A stretch of 52,943 nucleotides of DNA from Lachnospiraceae bacterium (GTDB taxonomy: Bacteria; Bacillota; Clostridia; Lachnospirales; Lachnospiraceae). Under the pieces are notes generated by a model. It ran no database searches. It was not told the origin of the DNA and saw only the letters and a program-made list of their open reading frames with translations. The translations under genes were made by a program, and so were the position numbers. Shown in pieces: positions 7,751 to 19,085 of the stretch. How positions within the stretch are numbered: position 1 is the stretch's first letter; each line of letters opens with the position of its first letter. The stretch lies in the NCBI GenBank assembly GCA_016288005.1, contig JAEEXY010000014.1:1-52943 (forward strand). Reading direction: 5' to 3'.

Positions 7751-8500
7751 TCAGTCCAGCTCGAACATGATGACCGACAGCACCGCAAGTCCCGCAGTCT
7801 CTGTCCTCAGTATCCGCCTGCCGAGGCTGATGCATTTAAAGCCCGCCTGTACGGCCTGCTCTATCTCGCTCTCCTCAAAACCGCCCTCGGGTCCTATGAA
7901 TATGCCTGCGCTCTGTTTCCCGTGCAGTTCCCTGATCACGGCTCTCGAGCTCTCCATACCGCACTCCGAACTGTCGGCATTCTCGTAAGGTATCAGGTTG
8001 GCGTCCAACTCCGACGCGTAGCTTAGCGCGTCCTTATAGCTCATGACCGGATGGATCTTCGGGATGATCCCGCGTCCGGACTGCTTTGCGGCGCTCTCCG
8101 CTATAGCCTGCCAGCGCTCCAGTTTGCGAGCTTCTTTTTTCTCATCGTCGAGTTTTACGATCACCCGTCTGGTCATCACGGGCACGATCTCGTATACGCC
8201 GAGCTCCACTGCCTTCTGTATGATCATTTCCATCTTGTCTTTTTTGGGCATGCCCTGAAACAGATACAGCCGTGTCGACAGCTCGGCCTTCGATCCGAAG
8301 CTCTCCAGTATGTCTGCCGTTACACAGCCCGCGTCAAAAGACGCGATCCTGCAGTAATGGTCGGTGCCCTCACCGTCGCAGATTATCAGCTCTTCGCCGG
8401 GCTTCATGCGCAGCACGTTTTTAATGTGGTTCACATCCTCGCCAGTTAGCTTTATCTGTGTCCCGGATATATTAGATCTTTCGGTGTAAAAATGATACAT
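7751..8500 (-). CDS. rsmE: 16S rRNA m3U1498 methyltransferase RsmE
   Basis: A 249-residue SPOUT-class methyltransferase that methylates N3 of U1498 in 16S rRNA. The N-terminal PUA-like region contains the HIKNVLRMKPGEELIICDG stretch; the knotted C-terminal domain contains IGPEGGFEESEIEQA and LGRRILRTETA, the SAM-binding signature. It is the usual neighbour of prmA, which precedes it here by 28 nt. Confidence 0.94.
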   Translation of the reverse strand: MYHFYTERSNISGTQIKLTGEDVNHIKNVLRMKPGEELIICDGEGTDHYCRIASFDAGCVTADILESFGSKAELSTRLYLFQGMPKKDKMEMIIQKAVELGVYEIVPVMTRRVIVKLDDEKKEARKLERWQAIAESAAKQSGRGIIPKIHPVMSYKDALSYASELDANLIPYENADSSECGMESSRAVIRELHGKQSAGIFIGPEGGFEESEIEQAVQAGFKCISLGRRILRTETAGLAVLSVIMFELD

Positions 8501-8528
8501 TCGCTATCTCCCGCCGGGTCAGAAGCCG

Positions 8529-9521
8529 TCACTGCTTTCTGGCTGTGAAGCTGACCCAGTCCTTCATATGGTCCACCGCAACGATCTCAAAACCGTTGTC
8601 GAGCAGCGCTCTGCGCACATCCTCTTCGGCCGTATTGATGATGCCCGAACTGATAAAATAAGCGCCGGACTTCATGAATTCGCCGACCACCGCGCTCAAG
8701 GGAATGATGATCGGCGCCAGGATGTTGGCAACTACCACGTCATAGCACCCCTGTCCGACTGCCTCACGCAGTTCGGCGTCATCTATCACATTGCCCGTGG
8801 TAAAGCATATCTGGTCTCCGAGCAGCTCAACATCGCTTTTTGAAGCGTAAAACGCGGTAAGGTCGTTCGTATCCGCATTCTCTACGCTCGTACGTGTGGC
8901 ATTGTCATCCACGTCTATACCGACGGCACCCCATGCTCCGAGCTTCATGCCCACGATCGAGAGTATACCGCTGCCGCAGCCGACATCGAGCAGTTTGTCA
9001 CCGGGCTTTAAGTACTTTTTAAGGCTCAGTATGCAGAGCTTTGTCGTCTCATGAGCGCCTGTGCCGAACGCTGTCCCGGGGTCGATCTCGATCACGAGAT
9101 CATCGTCCTTCGCGTCGGTCAGCTCCTCCCAGGTAGGCTTTATGACTATGCTGTCATCCACTCTGAAAGGCTTGAAGAACTGCTTCCAGTTGTTGATCCA
9201 GTCCTTGTCCTCTGTCTCGGAATAAACGGCCTCCATAGAGCCGAAATCACAGAATTCCGCGTATTGCGCGGCGGTTTTCCTGATATCCTCCGCGATCGCG
9301 GCTGCATCGGCATCCTCATCGATGTAAAAATGCACCTTCGCGCTGCCGTCATCGGGCGGAAGCTCGGGCAGGATATCGATGAACATGCTGTTTTTCTCTT
9401 CTTCGGTAAGCGGAACGTTGTCCTCGATCTCGAAGCCCTCGAGCCCGAGTTCGTCCGCTATCGCGCCCATGTAGTCAAGCGCTTCCGTGGTAGTAAGTAT
9501 CGTCAGTTTTTTCCATTTCAT
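8529..9521 (-). CDS. prmA: Ribosomal protein L11 methyltransferase PrmA
   Basis: A 330-residue class I methyltransferase that trimethylates ribosomal protein L11. An N-terminal substrate-binding domain begins MKWKKLTILTTTEALDYMG. The Rossmann domain has the AFGTGAHETT motif and the SAM loop LDVGCGSGILSI, then the VVANILAPII motif typical of PrmA. It lies 19 nt after the orphan solute-binding lipoprotein gene and 28 nt before rsmE. Confidence 0.94.
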   Translation of the reverse strand: MKWKKLTILTTTEALDYMGAIADELGLEGFEIEDNVPLTEEEKNSMFIDILPELPPDDGSAKVHFYIDEDADAAAIAEDIRKTAAQYAEFCDFGSMEAVYSETEDKDWINNWKQFFKPFRVDDSIVIKPTWEELTDAKDDDLVIEIDPGTAFGTGAHETTKLCILSLKKYLKPGDKLLDVGCGSGILSIVGMKLGAWGAVGIDVDDNATRTSVENADTNDLTAFYASKSDVELLGDQICFTTGNVIDDAELREAVGQGCYDVVVANILAPIIIPLSAVVGEFMKSGAYFISSGIINTAEEDVRRALLDNGFEIVAVDHMKDWVSFTARKQ

Positions 9522-9540
9522 AGGTCAAGTCTCTCCGTGA

Positions 9541-11016
9541 TCACTCTGCTGCGCCCTCTTCGGTCTCCTCTTCGGGCACTTCAACGATGTATCTGACATA
9601 TTTCTGCTTCTCCACACCGAGCAGATAGTTGTCGTTTGCCTCGAGCAGCGCGCCGTTCTCATCGTTCGAGACCAGCGTGTACCTGCCGGCGCCCGTAAGC
9701 ACATCGCAGCGCGCAGGATTCTTCTCATAAACGGACTTCTCGACAACATAGAAATTGAAGTCATTGATCTTCGCGTCCGAAGCGATAGTAACCTCTATGC
9801 AGGGTCTGGGCGCATCCTGCCCGAAGGCTGCCTCGGAAACCTTTATGCCCTCGATGGACTCAACTCCCAGATGCTGCGCACAATAAGCCTCGGCGATATA
9901 ATCCTCGAGCAGCTTATCATCGTAGGCACGCTCGTAATTGATACCGTTTTCTACGGAAAGATTGTAGCCGTAGTACTCCTTGATCAGACCCCAGAACAGT
10001 TCGGGAGTCAGCTCCTCGCTGTTCAGCTCATGCACAACGTCAAAGCAGTCGCGCATCGTATTCTTCGAATAATTGTAGCTCCTAACATAACCGAACATCT
10101 TCATCGTGAAGAGCACCTGCAGCGAGGGGCTCGCCTGGACATGTGCCGCGGTGAGGTACGGCGAAAGGAATGCCTGGACATACGCGTCTAGATTGTATTT
10201 CTGCATGACGGAAGCAACCATATCCTCAACAAATGCCACGCCGGCCACGTCATAATTGATCCATACGTCACTCCAGAGCTGCTTGTCCTCAAAATCCTTG
10301 GGGCAGGTCCCCTCTTCGGTAAGTCCCGCAGCTATCGCGCGCGCCGCCTCATCCCTGACGGACTGAGGCACCTGCGTATGATACTCACGCATGCCGAGGA
10401 TGTCGAGATCGCCGAGGCCCCGGATGCCTTTGTAATCCTTATCCGAAAGCGTATATATCGAGAACAGAACGTCATCCGCAGTGACAGGCGTTCCGTCCGC
10501 AAAGGTCAGTCCCTGCTTCAGCACGATCGCGTATTTGTCGTAAGTTTTATCGCTTCCCTCAACCGTGATGCCGCTCTCTGTCTTCTCGACCCTGTAAGCC
10601 ACGCACGGGAATGCTATGCCCGTACGGATACCGCCGTCATCCTTGACATCAAACAGGCGGAGCTGAGTCTGATCGACGATCTCGCAGTCTGTGGGCTCCG
10701 TGCTGTAGAAAGGATTAAGCCTCCCCCATGCCTCGGGCACGGGTACGGTCTTTTCGCCCTCCTCTTCGGGAGTACGCGTGATGTCCTCTGCCGAAACCCT
10801 GAAATGAGACATATCAACGATCGGAGTGGGAGTGGGAAGGGGTGTCGCTGTAGGCGGCACCGGTGTCGGTGTAGCCTTGTTCGATACACCCGGAGTAACC
10901 GACGGCGTCGTATTTATCGGCGTGGTCGTGTGCTTGCAGCCGAGTGCGTATAATACGGCCATCAGCGCAATCATCAGCAATACGATCCTTTTTTTATCAA
11001 AAATACGGATATTCAT
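9541..11016 (-). CDS. Orphan SBP_bac_5-like lipoprotein, apparently lacking the C-terminal half
   Basis: A 491-residue exported lipoprotein. ATG 11016 is preferred because AAAGG lies 9 nt upstream and it gives a clean signal peptide with Cys27 in the lipobox ALGC. A Pro/Thr-rich spacer with TPTP words follows. The body resembles the N-terminal part of oligopeptide-binding proteins (LKQGLTFADGTPVTADDVLFSI). Near the end GAGRYTLVSNDENGALLEANDNYLLG corresponds to the hinge region, after which family members usually continue for 200 or more residues; this one ends in an acidic tail. No ABC permease or ATPase is nearby. It may be a ligand sensor or a decayed transporter component; its function is unknown. 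Confidence 0.65.
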   Translation of the reverse strand: MNIRIFDKKRIVLLMIALMAVLYALGCKHTTTPINTTPSVTPGVSNKATPTPVPPTATPLPTPTPIVDMSHFRVSAEDITRTPEEEGEKTVPVPEAWGRLNPFYSTEPTDCEIVDQTQLRLFDVKDDGGIRTGIAFPCVAYRVEKTESGITVEGSDKTYDKYAIVLKQGLTFADGTPVTADDVLFSIYTLSDKDYKGIRGLGDLDILGMREYHTQVPQSVRDEAARAIAAGLTEEGTCPKDFEDKQLWSDVWINYDVAGVAFVEDMVASVMQKYNLDAYVQAFLSPYLTAAHVQASPSLQVLFTMKMFGYVRSYNYSKNTMRDCFDVVHELNSEELTPELFWGLIKEYYGYNLSVENGINYERAYDDKLLEDYIAEAYCAQHLGVESIEGIKVSEAAFGQDAPRPCIEVTIASDAKINDFNFYVVEKSVYEKNPARCDVLTGAGRYTLVSNDENGALLEANDNYLLGVEKQKYVRYIVEVPEEETEEGAAE

Positions 11017-11078
11017 AATCATCAGCCTTTCATGAACGGACCTTAAACAGTCCGAAAACAATTTCTACCCAATTTTTT

Positions 11079-11107
11079 AGAATACCACCAATACGCTTTT
11101 TTGTCAA
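11079..11107 (-). promoter_or_regulatory. Promoter of the lipoprotein-prmA-rsmE-desulfurase-thiI operon
   Basis: On the minus strand TTGACA (11107-11102) is followed 17 nt later by TATTCT (11084-11079). The start point would be near 11072, leaving a 5' leader of about 55 nt. The -35 box directly abuts the terminator of the preceding GTPase gene. Confidence 0.75.
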
Positions 11108-11131
11108 AGAAGCCGGGCCTTTAAGCCCGAC
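11107..11131 (-). terminator. Probable terminator of the heat-shock operon
   Basis: The minus strand carries GTCGGGC-TTAAAG-GCCCGGC, a 7-bp stem with one G-U pair, followed by TTCTTTG. It lies 10 nt after the stop of the GTPase-NYN gene. The T tract is interrupted, so strength is uncertain. Confidence 0.6.
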
Positions 11132-11140
11132 TCCTTTTGG

Positions 11141-13951
11141 TCACGGATTGTTTTTATCTATAAGCTCCCCAAGGTTCGTGGATGCCACTGCCGTCCTGCC
11201 GGCCCCGATCCTGTCGAGCGTCCCGCGTTTTAAGGAATTGACCTCTTCGAGGAGGTCGTTTGCCGTTACCAGCCTGCAGCCCGCGCCGCGGATGATGATC
11301 TGCTCGAGACCGTCCGATGTGGCAACGCTGATATCGGTCTGCTTCGCGTTCTCGTGGGCAAAGCGCTCGATGAACTTATCCGCGGTCTCGGCCTCCTTCG
11401 TATAGACCACGATGATATTGTGGTGTTTGAAGAACTCCGTGGGATGACCCTTTACGCGGTAGGCATCGTAAACAACTATGACCTTGCAGCCTTTCTGCGC
11501 CTGATAATCGCAGAGAATGTCGTTGAGCCGCTCCCGCGCGCCGTCCACGTTGTCCTTTGCCAGGTCCGACAGCTCCGGCCATTTGAAAATGATATTATAG
11601 CCGTCCACGAGCAGATATCTGTCCTTAATGTCAAACGGCTTCATGAACTTTTTCAGGCCGCTCGCATCGGCTTTCGCGGAACCGGATCCTGCCTCGCCCT
11701 GCCCCGTCTGAGTGCGCCGCGTGTCCGCCGTACCATTTCCGTATGAGCCTGTGCCGCGCCCGGCACCGTCACTCTGCCTGTGTTTTCTGAACGGGTTCCT
11801 GTAGGTCTTTTCTCTCCTGTTCGCATGCGAAGTCTTCGCGATTATCGCGTCGATCTCATCGGTCCCTATGGGAGGCGCCTCACCTGCATGCGATACGAAG
11901 TTGATCGGCATCATCTGCTCGGGATCGGTCTCAGATACCAGCTCTCCGGTATCCTGATCCCAGTCGAGATGCTTATAGCTGTCCACATCGTTCCATTCAA
12001 CGACAAAGCCCGCTCCGTGCGCGCAGAATACAGACGACGCGGGATTGCGCAGATCGGCCTCGGGTACATAACCCGACGCCGCGACAACCTCATCGGTATT
12101 GTGGCAGGGCAGATAACCGTAAAATGAAAGATATACGCTCCCGAGGCCGCCCGTATAGGCCGCTACCTCCTTCGAATACCCCTGCATCAGCGCGGCCGGC
12201 GCGATACCCGTGAGTCCGACCATATCATCCGCTCCGACCTCGTACTGCGAGGTTACGCGTCCGAAACGCGCCTCGATGTCCGTCATGGCTCTGCCACAAT
12301 TGGTGCGCGGCAGCTCTATGGTCAGCTCGTAGTAGGGCTCTAGCAGCACACATTTGCCCTCCGTGCGGGCACGCATCAGTCCCTGGCGTATCGCGCGGTA
12401 GGTCGACTGCCTGAAATCTCCGCCCTCCGTATGTTTAAGATGCGCCCTGCCCGCAACGAGAGCTATATTCACATCCGTCAGCTCCGCGCCTGTGAGCACA
12501 CCCTTATGCTTTTTCTCAAATATATGTGTAAATATGAGCCTCTGCCAGTTAAGCTCGAGGAAATTGGTCGAAACACGCGACTCCGCGCCTATCCCCGAAC
12601 CTCGCTCCGCAGGCTCGATGAGCACCTGTACCTCGGCATAATGGCGCAGCGGCTCAAAATGTCCGACACCGAGCACGGGCTCCGAAACGGTCTCCTTATA
12701 GAGAACGCTGCCCCTGTCAAAATCGACATCCTCACCGAAACGGTCCATCAGGCGGCGTTTCAGTATCTCGAGCTGTATCTCGCCCATTATGCTGATCTGC
12801 AGTTCATTAAGCTCCGCGTTCCATGCGACGCCCAGAGTCGGGTCCTCCTCCTCGAGTATCCTGAATTTGGGAAGGAGTCTCTGCAGCGCCGAGCGGTCAC
12901 GTGCCAGGACCTTATAGGTCATGACCGGCACGATATCGTTTGCCGCGAGCTCGTCTTCGACTCCCAGTCCCTGTCCCGCGTAAGTCGCGGTAAGTCCGAG
13001 CACCGCGACAACGGTCCCCGGCTCCGCGATATCCGCGGTCTCGTATTTTTCGCCGGAATATATCCTGATCTGCGTGACCTTTTCGCTGTATTCGACGGAC
13101 TCGGGTTCTGGTGCCTCCTCTGCGGGTTTGCGCAGCAGCAGGGGCTCCTCCTTAACCGCCTCATAGGTGATCACGTCACGATTCTTCAGTACTCCGCCGG
13201 TGATCTTCATATAGGTCAGCCTGTTGCCGTCATTGTCACGCCCGATCTTATATACCCGCGCGCCGAACCCGCTCTCCCTTTCGGGCACGGGCGCGAATCT
13301 TGCCAGTCCGTCGAGGAACTCATCAACTCCGTCGAGCTTCAGCGCTGAGCCGTAAAAGCACGGAAAAAGCTTCCTCTCGCCGATCAGCTCACGTACCGTA
13401 TCGTCCGCGAGCTCCCCGGTCTCCAAGAAGCTTTCCATCACGTCTTCATCGCACAGAGCTATCTTCTCATCCAGCTCATCCGCCGCAAAATCGACGCATC
13501 CGTCCGAGAGCCTGCCCTCGAGCTGAGCCTGCAGCGCGTCCTTATCGCAGCCCTCGCGGTCCATCTTATTGACAAAGATGAACGTCGGGATATCGTAGTG
13601 TTCGAGCAGCTTCCATAAGGTGCGTGTATGCGCCTGTATGCCGTCGGTTCCGCTGATAACGAGTATCGCGGCGTCCAGCACCGAGAGTGCCCTCTCAGTC
13701 TCTGTCGAGAAATCCACATGTCCCGGAGTATCTATCAAAGTGAACAGGACGTCACCGCGCGAAAATACCGCCTGCTTCGAAAAAATAGTAATTCCCCGTT
13801 CACGTTCGAGGGCATAATTATCAAGGAAGGCGTCTTTTTTATCGACTCTTCCCAGCCTGCGGATCCTGTCGCATTTGTACAGGATCGCTTCGGATAATGT
13901 CGTCTTGCCCGCGTCAACATGAGCGAGGATTCCTATTACCAGTCTGTGCAT
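11141..13951 (-). CDS. Tet(M)-like translational GTPase fused to a Rae1/YacP NYN endonuclease domain
   Basis: A 936-residue fusion. Residues 1 to about 680 form an EF-G/Tet(M)-type GTPase: P-loop AHVDAGKTT (10-18), switch I RGITI (52-56), DTPGH (74-78), NKMD (128-131), then EF-G-like domains. At the domain IV tip, where Tet(M) has YSPVS, this protein reads HLKHT (about 502-506), so tetracycline release is doubtful. A Gly/Ser/Thr-rich linker (about 690-770) leads to a YacP-like NYN domain (773-920) with VDGYNIIF, VVYDAYRVKG, YTKEAETAD and ATSDG, which supply the expected metal-binding acids. Rae1 (YacP) of B. subtilis cuts mRNA in the ribosomal A site, so the fusion could deliver a nuclease to stalled ribosomes; this is inference. 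It starts 3 nt after dnaJ with a weak Shine-Dalgarno, suggesting coupled translation in the HrcA regulon. Confidence 0.85.
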   Translation of the reverse strand: MHRLVIGILAHVDAGKTTLSEAILYKCDRIRRLGRVDKKDAFLDNYALERERGITIFSKQAVFSRGDVLFTLIDTPGHVDFSTETERALSVLDAAILVISGTDGIQAHTRTLWKLLEHYDIPTFIFVNKMDREGCDKDALQAQLEGRLSDGCVDFAADELDEKIALCDEDVMESFLETGELADDTVRELIGERKLFPCFYGSALKLDGVDEFLDGLARFAPVPERESGFGARVYKIGRDNDGNRLTYMKITGGVLKNRDVITYEAVKEEPLLLRKPAEEAPEPESVEYSEKVTQIRIYSGEKYETADIAEPGTVVAVLGLTATYAGQGLGVEDELAANDIVPVMTYKVLARDRSALQRLLPKFRILEEEDPTLGVAWNAELNELQISIMGEIQLEILKRRLMDRFGEDVDFDRGSVLYKETVSEPVLGVGHFEPLRHYAEVQVLIEPAERGSGIGAESRVSTNFLELNWQRLIFTHIFEKKHKGVLTGAELTDVNIALVAGRAHLKHTEGGDFRQSTYRAIRQGLMRARTEGKCVLLEPYYELTIELPRTNCGRAMTDIEARFGRVTSQYEVGADDMVGLTGIAPAALMQGYSKEVAAYTGGLGSVYLSFYGYLPCHNTDEVVAASGYVPEADLRNPASSVFCAHGAGFVVEWNDVDSYKHLDWDQDTGELVSETDPEQMMPINFVSHAGEAPPIGTDEIDAIIAKTSHANRREKTYRNPFRKHRQSDGAGRGTGSYGNGTADTRRTQTGQGEAGSGSAKADASGLKKFMKPFDIKDRYLLVDGYNIIFKWPELSDLAKDNVDGARERLNDILCDYQAQKGCKVIVVYDAYRVKGHPTEFFKHHNIIVVYTKEAETADKFIERFAHENAKQTDISVATSDGLEQIIIRGAGCRLVTANDLLEEVNSLKRGTLDRIGAGRTAVASTNLGELIDKNNP

Positions 13952-13954
13952 AGA

Positions 13955-15076
13955 TTATTTAAAAAATCTCTTTTTCTTTCCTTCTTCGGGCCCTGCGTTC
14001 CCGCCCATGGCCTCGTCGAATTTTTTCAGGAGCTCCTTCTGCTCGGAATTGAGCTTGGTGGGAACCTGAACGATAAGCGTAACATAGTGATCGCCCCTGA
14101 CGTTCTTATCCCTTACCGAAGGCACTCCCTTGCCCTTGAGCCTGATCCTGGTCTCGGTCTGGGTTCCGGGCTTTACATCATAGATCACATCGCCGTCGAT
14201 CGTGGTGATCCTGATCTCTCCGCCGAGAGTCGCCGTAGCAAAGCTCATAGGCGCGGTCGAGTAGATATCCATTCCGTCACGCTGGAAGATCGGGTGATCG
14301 CTCACGCTGACCTCAACGTACAGATCTCCTCTGGGTCCGCCGTTCTCGCCGGGCTCACCCTTCCCTGAAATACGGATGCTCTGTCCGTCATCGATACCTG
14401 CGGGTACGGAAACCTGGATCTTCTTGCGCCTCGAGATATATCCCGAACCATAGCAGTTCGGGCACTTATCCTTGATGATCTTACCTGTGCCGCGGCAATC
14501 CGGGCATGCCTGAATGCTCCTGGTCATGCCGAAAAGAGTCTGCTGCGTATACGCAACCTGTCCCTTACCGCCGCACTTCGAGCATGTGGTGGCGCTGGTG
14601 CCGGGCTTTGCGCCGGTTCCGTGACAGTTCTCGCACTCTTCCTTCAGTGTGATCTCGAGCTCCTTGTCGACGCCCTTCATGGCCTCGTCAAAGGTGATCC
14701 TTATGCGCGCGCGAAGATTTGCGCCCTTCTGGGGACCTGTAGGATTACGTCTGGCTCCTCCGCCAAACATCCCGCCGAACAGATCTCCGAACAGGTCGGT
14801 GAAGTCCATGCCGTTGAAGTCAAATCCACCGCCGCCCATGCCTCCGTTTTCGAAGGCCTGATGTCCGAACTGGTCGTACTGACGGCGCTTATCGGGATCC
14901 GAAAGCACAGCGTACGCCTCTCCGACCTCTTTGAACTTTTCCTCGGCGGTCTTATCACCCGGGTTTGCGTCGGGATGATACTTTTTGCCGAGGGTCCTGT
15001 AGGCCTTTTTAATCTCATCGGCCGACGCGTCTCTCGAGACACCGAGGACCTCATAATAATCTCTTTTCTCTGCCAT
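13955..15076 (-). CDS. dnaJ: Chaperone DnaJ
   Basis: A 373-residue type I J-protein, co-chaperone of DnaK. It has the J domain with the HPD motif ([10 protein letters not shown]), a Gly/Phe-rich stretch ([15 protein letters not shown]), four CxxCxGxG zinc repeats ([32 protein letters not shown]) and the C-terminal substrate-binding region. All parts are intact. The 146-nt gap to dnaK holds a GGGGC/GCCCC hairpin without a T tract, possibly an mRNA processing or stability element. Confidence 0.97.
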   Translation of the reverse strand: MAEKRDYYEVLGVSRDASADEIKKAYRTLGKKYHPDANPGDKTAEEKFKEVGEAYAVLSDPDKRRQYDQFGHQAFENGGMGGGGFDFNGMDFTDLFGDLFGGMFGGGARRNPTGPQKGANLRARIRITFDEAMKGVDKELEITLKEECENCHGTGAKPGTSATTCSKCGGKGQVAYTQQTLFGMTRSIQACPDCRGTGKIIKDKCPNCYGSGYISRRKKIQVSVPAGIDDGQSIRISGKGEPGENGGPRGDLYVEVSVSDHPIFQRDGMDIYSTAPMSFATATLGGEIRITTIDGDVIYDVKPGTQTETRIRLKGKGVPSVRDKNVRGDHYVTLIVQVPTKLNSEQKELLKKFDEAMGGNAGPEEGKKKRFFK

Positions 15077-15222
15077 AATGTTCTATCCTTTTCCCCGCGC
15101 AAAGCTGTCTTCGATGCACGGGACATCATTGTTTATACCCGAATGGGGCGAGACCGTAAGGCCCCACCCCGTCCGGACATCAAAGAACCCTCAAAACCGG
15201 ATCCTCTGTATTATTTCAAGCA

Positions 15223-17163
<1,941 letters not shown>

Positions 17164-17207
17164 TTATGTTCACCGGGATCCAAAAGGGTCCCTGCTAAAC
17201 GTACGGA

Positions 17208-17882
17208 TTAGTTGGCTACCTTTACCATCGAGTGCCTTACGACGCTGTCTCGGTACATATAGCCCTTCTGCAGCTCCTCGCTGACAGTGTTCTCGCCGAA
17301 CTCATCGTTATCCTCATGCATGACCGCATTGTGGAAATTCGGGTCGAACTCCTTACCCACCGCTTCGATGGGCTTAACTCCCGCCTCCTCAAGTGAAGAC
17401 AGCAGCTGCTGATATATCTTTTCCATGCCCTGAACGAAAGGATCGTCCTTTTTGTCCTCCGGGACGCTCTTTAAGCCGCGTTCGAAGTTGTCGATCGTCG
17501 GAAGTATCTTTTCAACGATGCTCTTGGCTCCTACCTCGAACATCTGGCTCTTTTCCTTTTCGTTCCTCTTGCGGAAATTATCGAATTCCGCGAGATTCCT
17601 TAAGAGCCTGTCGTTGAGCTCTGTGACCTTACCGGTGAGTTCTTCGATCTTGATATCCTTTTTGTCCTTCTTGTCCTTTTTGTTGAACAATGAGACTTTT
17701 TTCTTTTCCTCCGAGCCCTCTTCAGCCTCTTCGCAGGCGCCGTCCGCATCCTCTGTCGGGATCTCTTCCGCCGCATCCTCAGCCCCGATTTCGGCATCCG
17801 CCTCGTCTTCGGCCTGCTCAGCGGCTTCCTCGGCAGCCTTTCTGATGGCTTCCTTGATAAGCTCTTCCTTTACGTCTGACAT
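17208..17882 (-). CDS. grpE: Nucleotide exchange factor GrpE
   Basis: A 224-residue homodimeric exchange factor for DnaK. The first 75 residues are very acidic (Ala/Glu/Asp-rich) and then basic (KKDKKDKKDIK), followed by the long coiled helix with FDNFRKRNEKEKSQM and the conserved ILPTIDNFERGL. The C-terminal beta domain has GVKPIEAVGKEFDPNFHNAV and ends YRDSVVRHSMVKVAN. It starts 17 nt after hrcA. Confidence 0.96.
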   Translation of the reverse strand: MSDVKEELIKEAIRKAAEEAAEQAEDEADAEIGAEDAAEEIPTEDADGACEEAEEGSEEKKKVSLFNKKDKKDKKDIKIEELTGKVTELNDRLLRNLAEFDNFRKRNEKEKSQMFEVGAKSIVEKILPTIDNFERGLKSVPEDKKDDPFVQGMEKIYQQLLSSLEEAGVKPIEAVGKEFDPNFHNAVMHEDNDEFGENTVSEELQKGYMYRDSVVRHSMVKVAN

Positions 17883-17899
17883 TTTACTTTCCTTTCCAA

Positions 17900-18946
17900 C
17901 TACTTATTTTTGAATATCGAATCCAGGTCATTCATAAGATTCTTAAGAGTCGCGACAACTTTTTCGTAGTCCATCCTCTTGGGTCCGATGATGCCTACCT
18001 TTCCGTATACGCCCTCATCCATCCTGTAGGTGGCCGTGACTACGGAACAGTCCTTCATCGAATCGATCGGAGTCTCGCCGCCGATGTAGACCTGAATGTC
18101 GTTCTTCGGCTCGTCGTCCTTGTCGCCGCTCTCCAGCTTGTTATCTATCAGCTCCGCGAGCTCCTGCTTATCCTCGAGCGTGAACAGAAGGTTCTGCGCC
18201 GTCGCGGTATCGGTAAGCTCCGGGTACTTGAAAAGATTCGTGGCACCGCTGGTGTAGACCTGTATCTGGCCTTCCTCCTCCATGGAATTCGCTACCGCGT
18301 CGAGTATATCTCCGACCAGAGTCGTATGCTCGCCGGCCTGCTCCTTCATCTTCTGTACGATGCCGATATTTATCTCTTCGAGATCGAGTCCTACAAGGAA
18401 TGTGTTAAGTATCAGATTAAGCTTTAATACCACATCCTTTTCCACCGGCTCGCTCACGGGAATGACCTTGTTCTTGGGGATATTGCCCTCAAGAAGGATG
18501 ACCGCGAGTATGTGTGTGGGATCGACCTCGGTAAGCTGTATGAACTTTACCTTACGGCTCCTGTATTTGGGAGTCGTGATCATGGTCGCGTAATTTGTAT
18601 TGACCGCGAGGAGCTTGACAACCTGCTGGAGAAGTGTCTCGATCCTGTCGGATTTCTCCGTGAGCTGGTCGCGCATCGTTTTGACCTCTTCGACCTTCTC
18701 TTCCATCATCGTATCGACATAAAGACGATACCCCTTATCCGTCGGGATACGTCCCGCCGAAGTATGGGGCTGGATCAGGTATCCGAGCTCCTCAAGGTCC
18801 GCCATCTCGTTGCGGATAGTGGCCGAGCTCAGGCTCAGATCGGTGTACTTTGAGATCGTACGCGAACCGACCGGCTCACCCGTCTCCAGGTAATTCCTGA
18901 TGATAGCCTGAAGTATCTTCACTTTTCGATCATCGAGCTGCTCCAT
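17900..18946 (-). CDS. hrcA: Heat-inducible transcription repressor HrcA
   Basis: A 348-residue repressor of class I heat-shock genes that binds CIRCE. ATG 18946 is chosen because GGAG lies 7 nt upstream; the two upstream ATG/TTG-type codons are too close to or before it. The N-terminal winged helix includes DRKVKILQAIIRNYLETGEPVGSRTISK and LSSATIRNEMADLEELGYL; the GAF-like C-terminal part ends with GIIGPKRMDYEKVVATL. It ends in TAG, which shows that TAG is a normal stop codon in this genome. It should repress both its own operon and hsp20 through the two CIRCE sites. Confidence 0.96.
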   Translation of the reverse strand: MEQLDDRKVKILQAIIRNYLETGEPVGSRTISKYTDLSLSSATIRNEMADLEELGYLIQPHTSAGRIPTDKGYRLYVDTMMEEKVEEVKTMRDQLTEKSDRIETLLQQVVKLLAVNTNYATMITTPKYRSRKVKFIQLTEVDPTHILAVILLEGNIPKNKVIPVSEPVEKDVVLKLNLILNTFLVGLDLEEINIGIVQKMKEQAGEHTTLVGDILDAVANSMEEEGQIQVYTSGATNLFKYPELTDTATAQNLLFTLEDKQELAELIDNKLESGDKDDEPKNDIQVYIGGETPIDSMKDCSVVTATYRMDEGVYGKVGIIGPKRMDYEKVVATLKNLMNDLDSIFKNK

Positions 18947-18995
18947 CTTCATTCTCCTGCAATACAAAGGCTAAACAGTTCCGCTTCCGGAGTTG

Positions 18996-19022
18996 TTAGC
19001 ACTCAATCATTAGGAGTGCTAA
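18996..19022. promoter_or_regulatory. CIRCE operator of the hrcA operon
   Basis: A perfect CIRCE, TTAGCACTC-N9-GAGTGCTAA. It starts about 12 nt past the -10 box, so it lies at the beginning of the transcript and can act as an HrcA operator and as an mRNA hairpin. Confidence 0.97.
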
Positions 19023-19033
19023 TACCCTATATC

Positions 19034-19062
19034 AATATACCTCTACCCGTTTTTATTGTCAA
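19034..19062 (-). promoter_or_regulatory. Promoter of the hrcA-grpE-dnaK-dnaJ-GTPase operon
   Basis: On the minus strand a perfect TTGACA (19062-19057), a 17-nt spacer, then TATATT (19039-19034). The CIRCE operator follows at 19022. The strong consensus fits a vegetative promoter controlled only by repression. Confidence 0.88.
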
Positions 19063-19085
19063 CAATGAAATTATAAAATAAATGT

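Noticed and set aside
12431-13348. Plus-strand reading frame opposite the GTPase-NYN gene
   Set aside because: It is antisense to EF-G-like domains with conserved motifs. Its protein is rich in Arg and His, typical of a shadow frame in GC-rich codons.
11141-13951. Tetracycline resistance gene of the tet(M) type
   Set aside because: The GTPase resembles Tet(M), but the domain IV tip sequence is different, the gene is in the heat-shock operon, and no mobile element is near.
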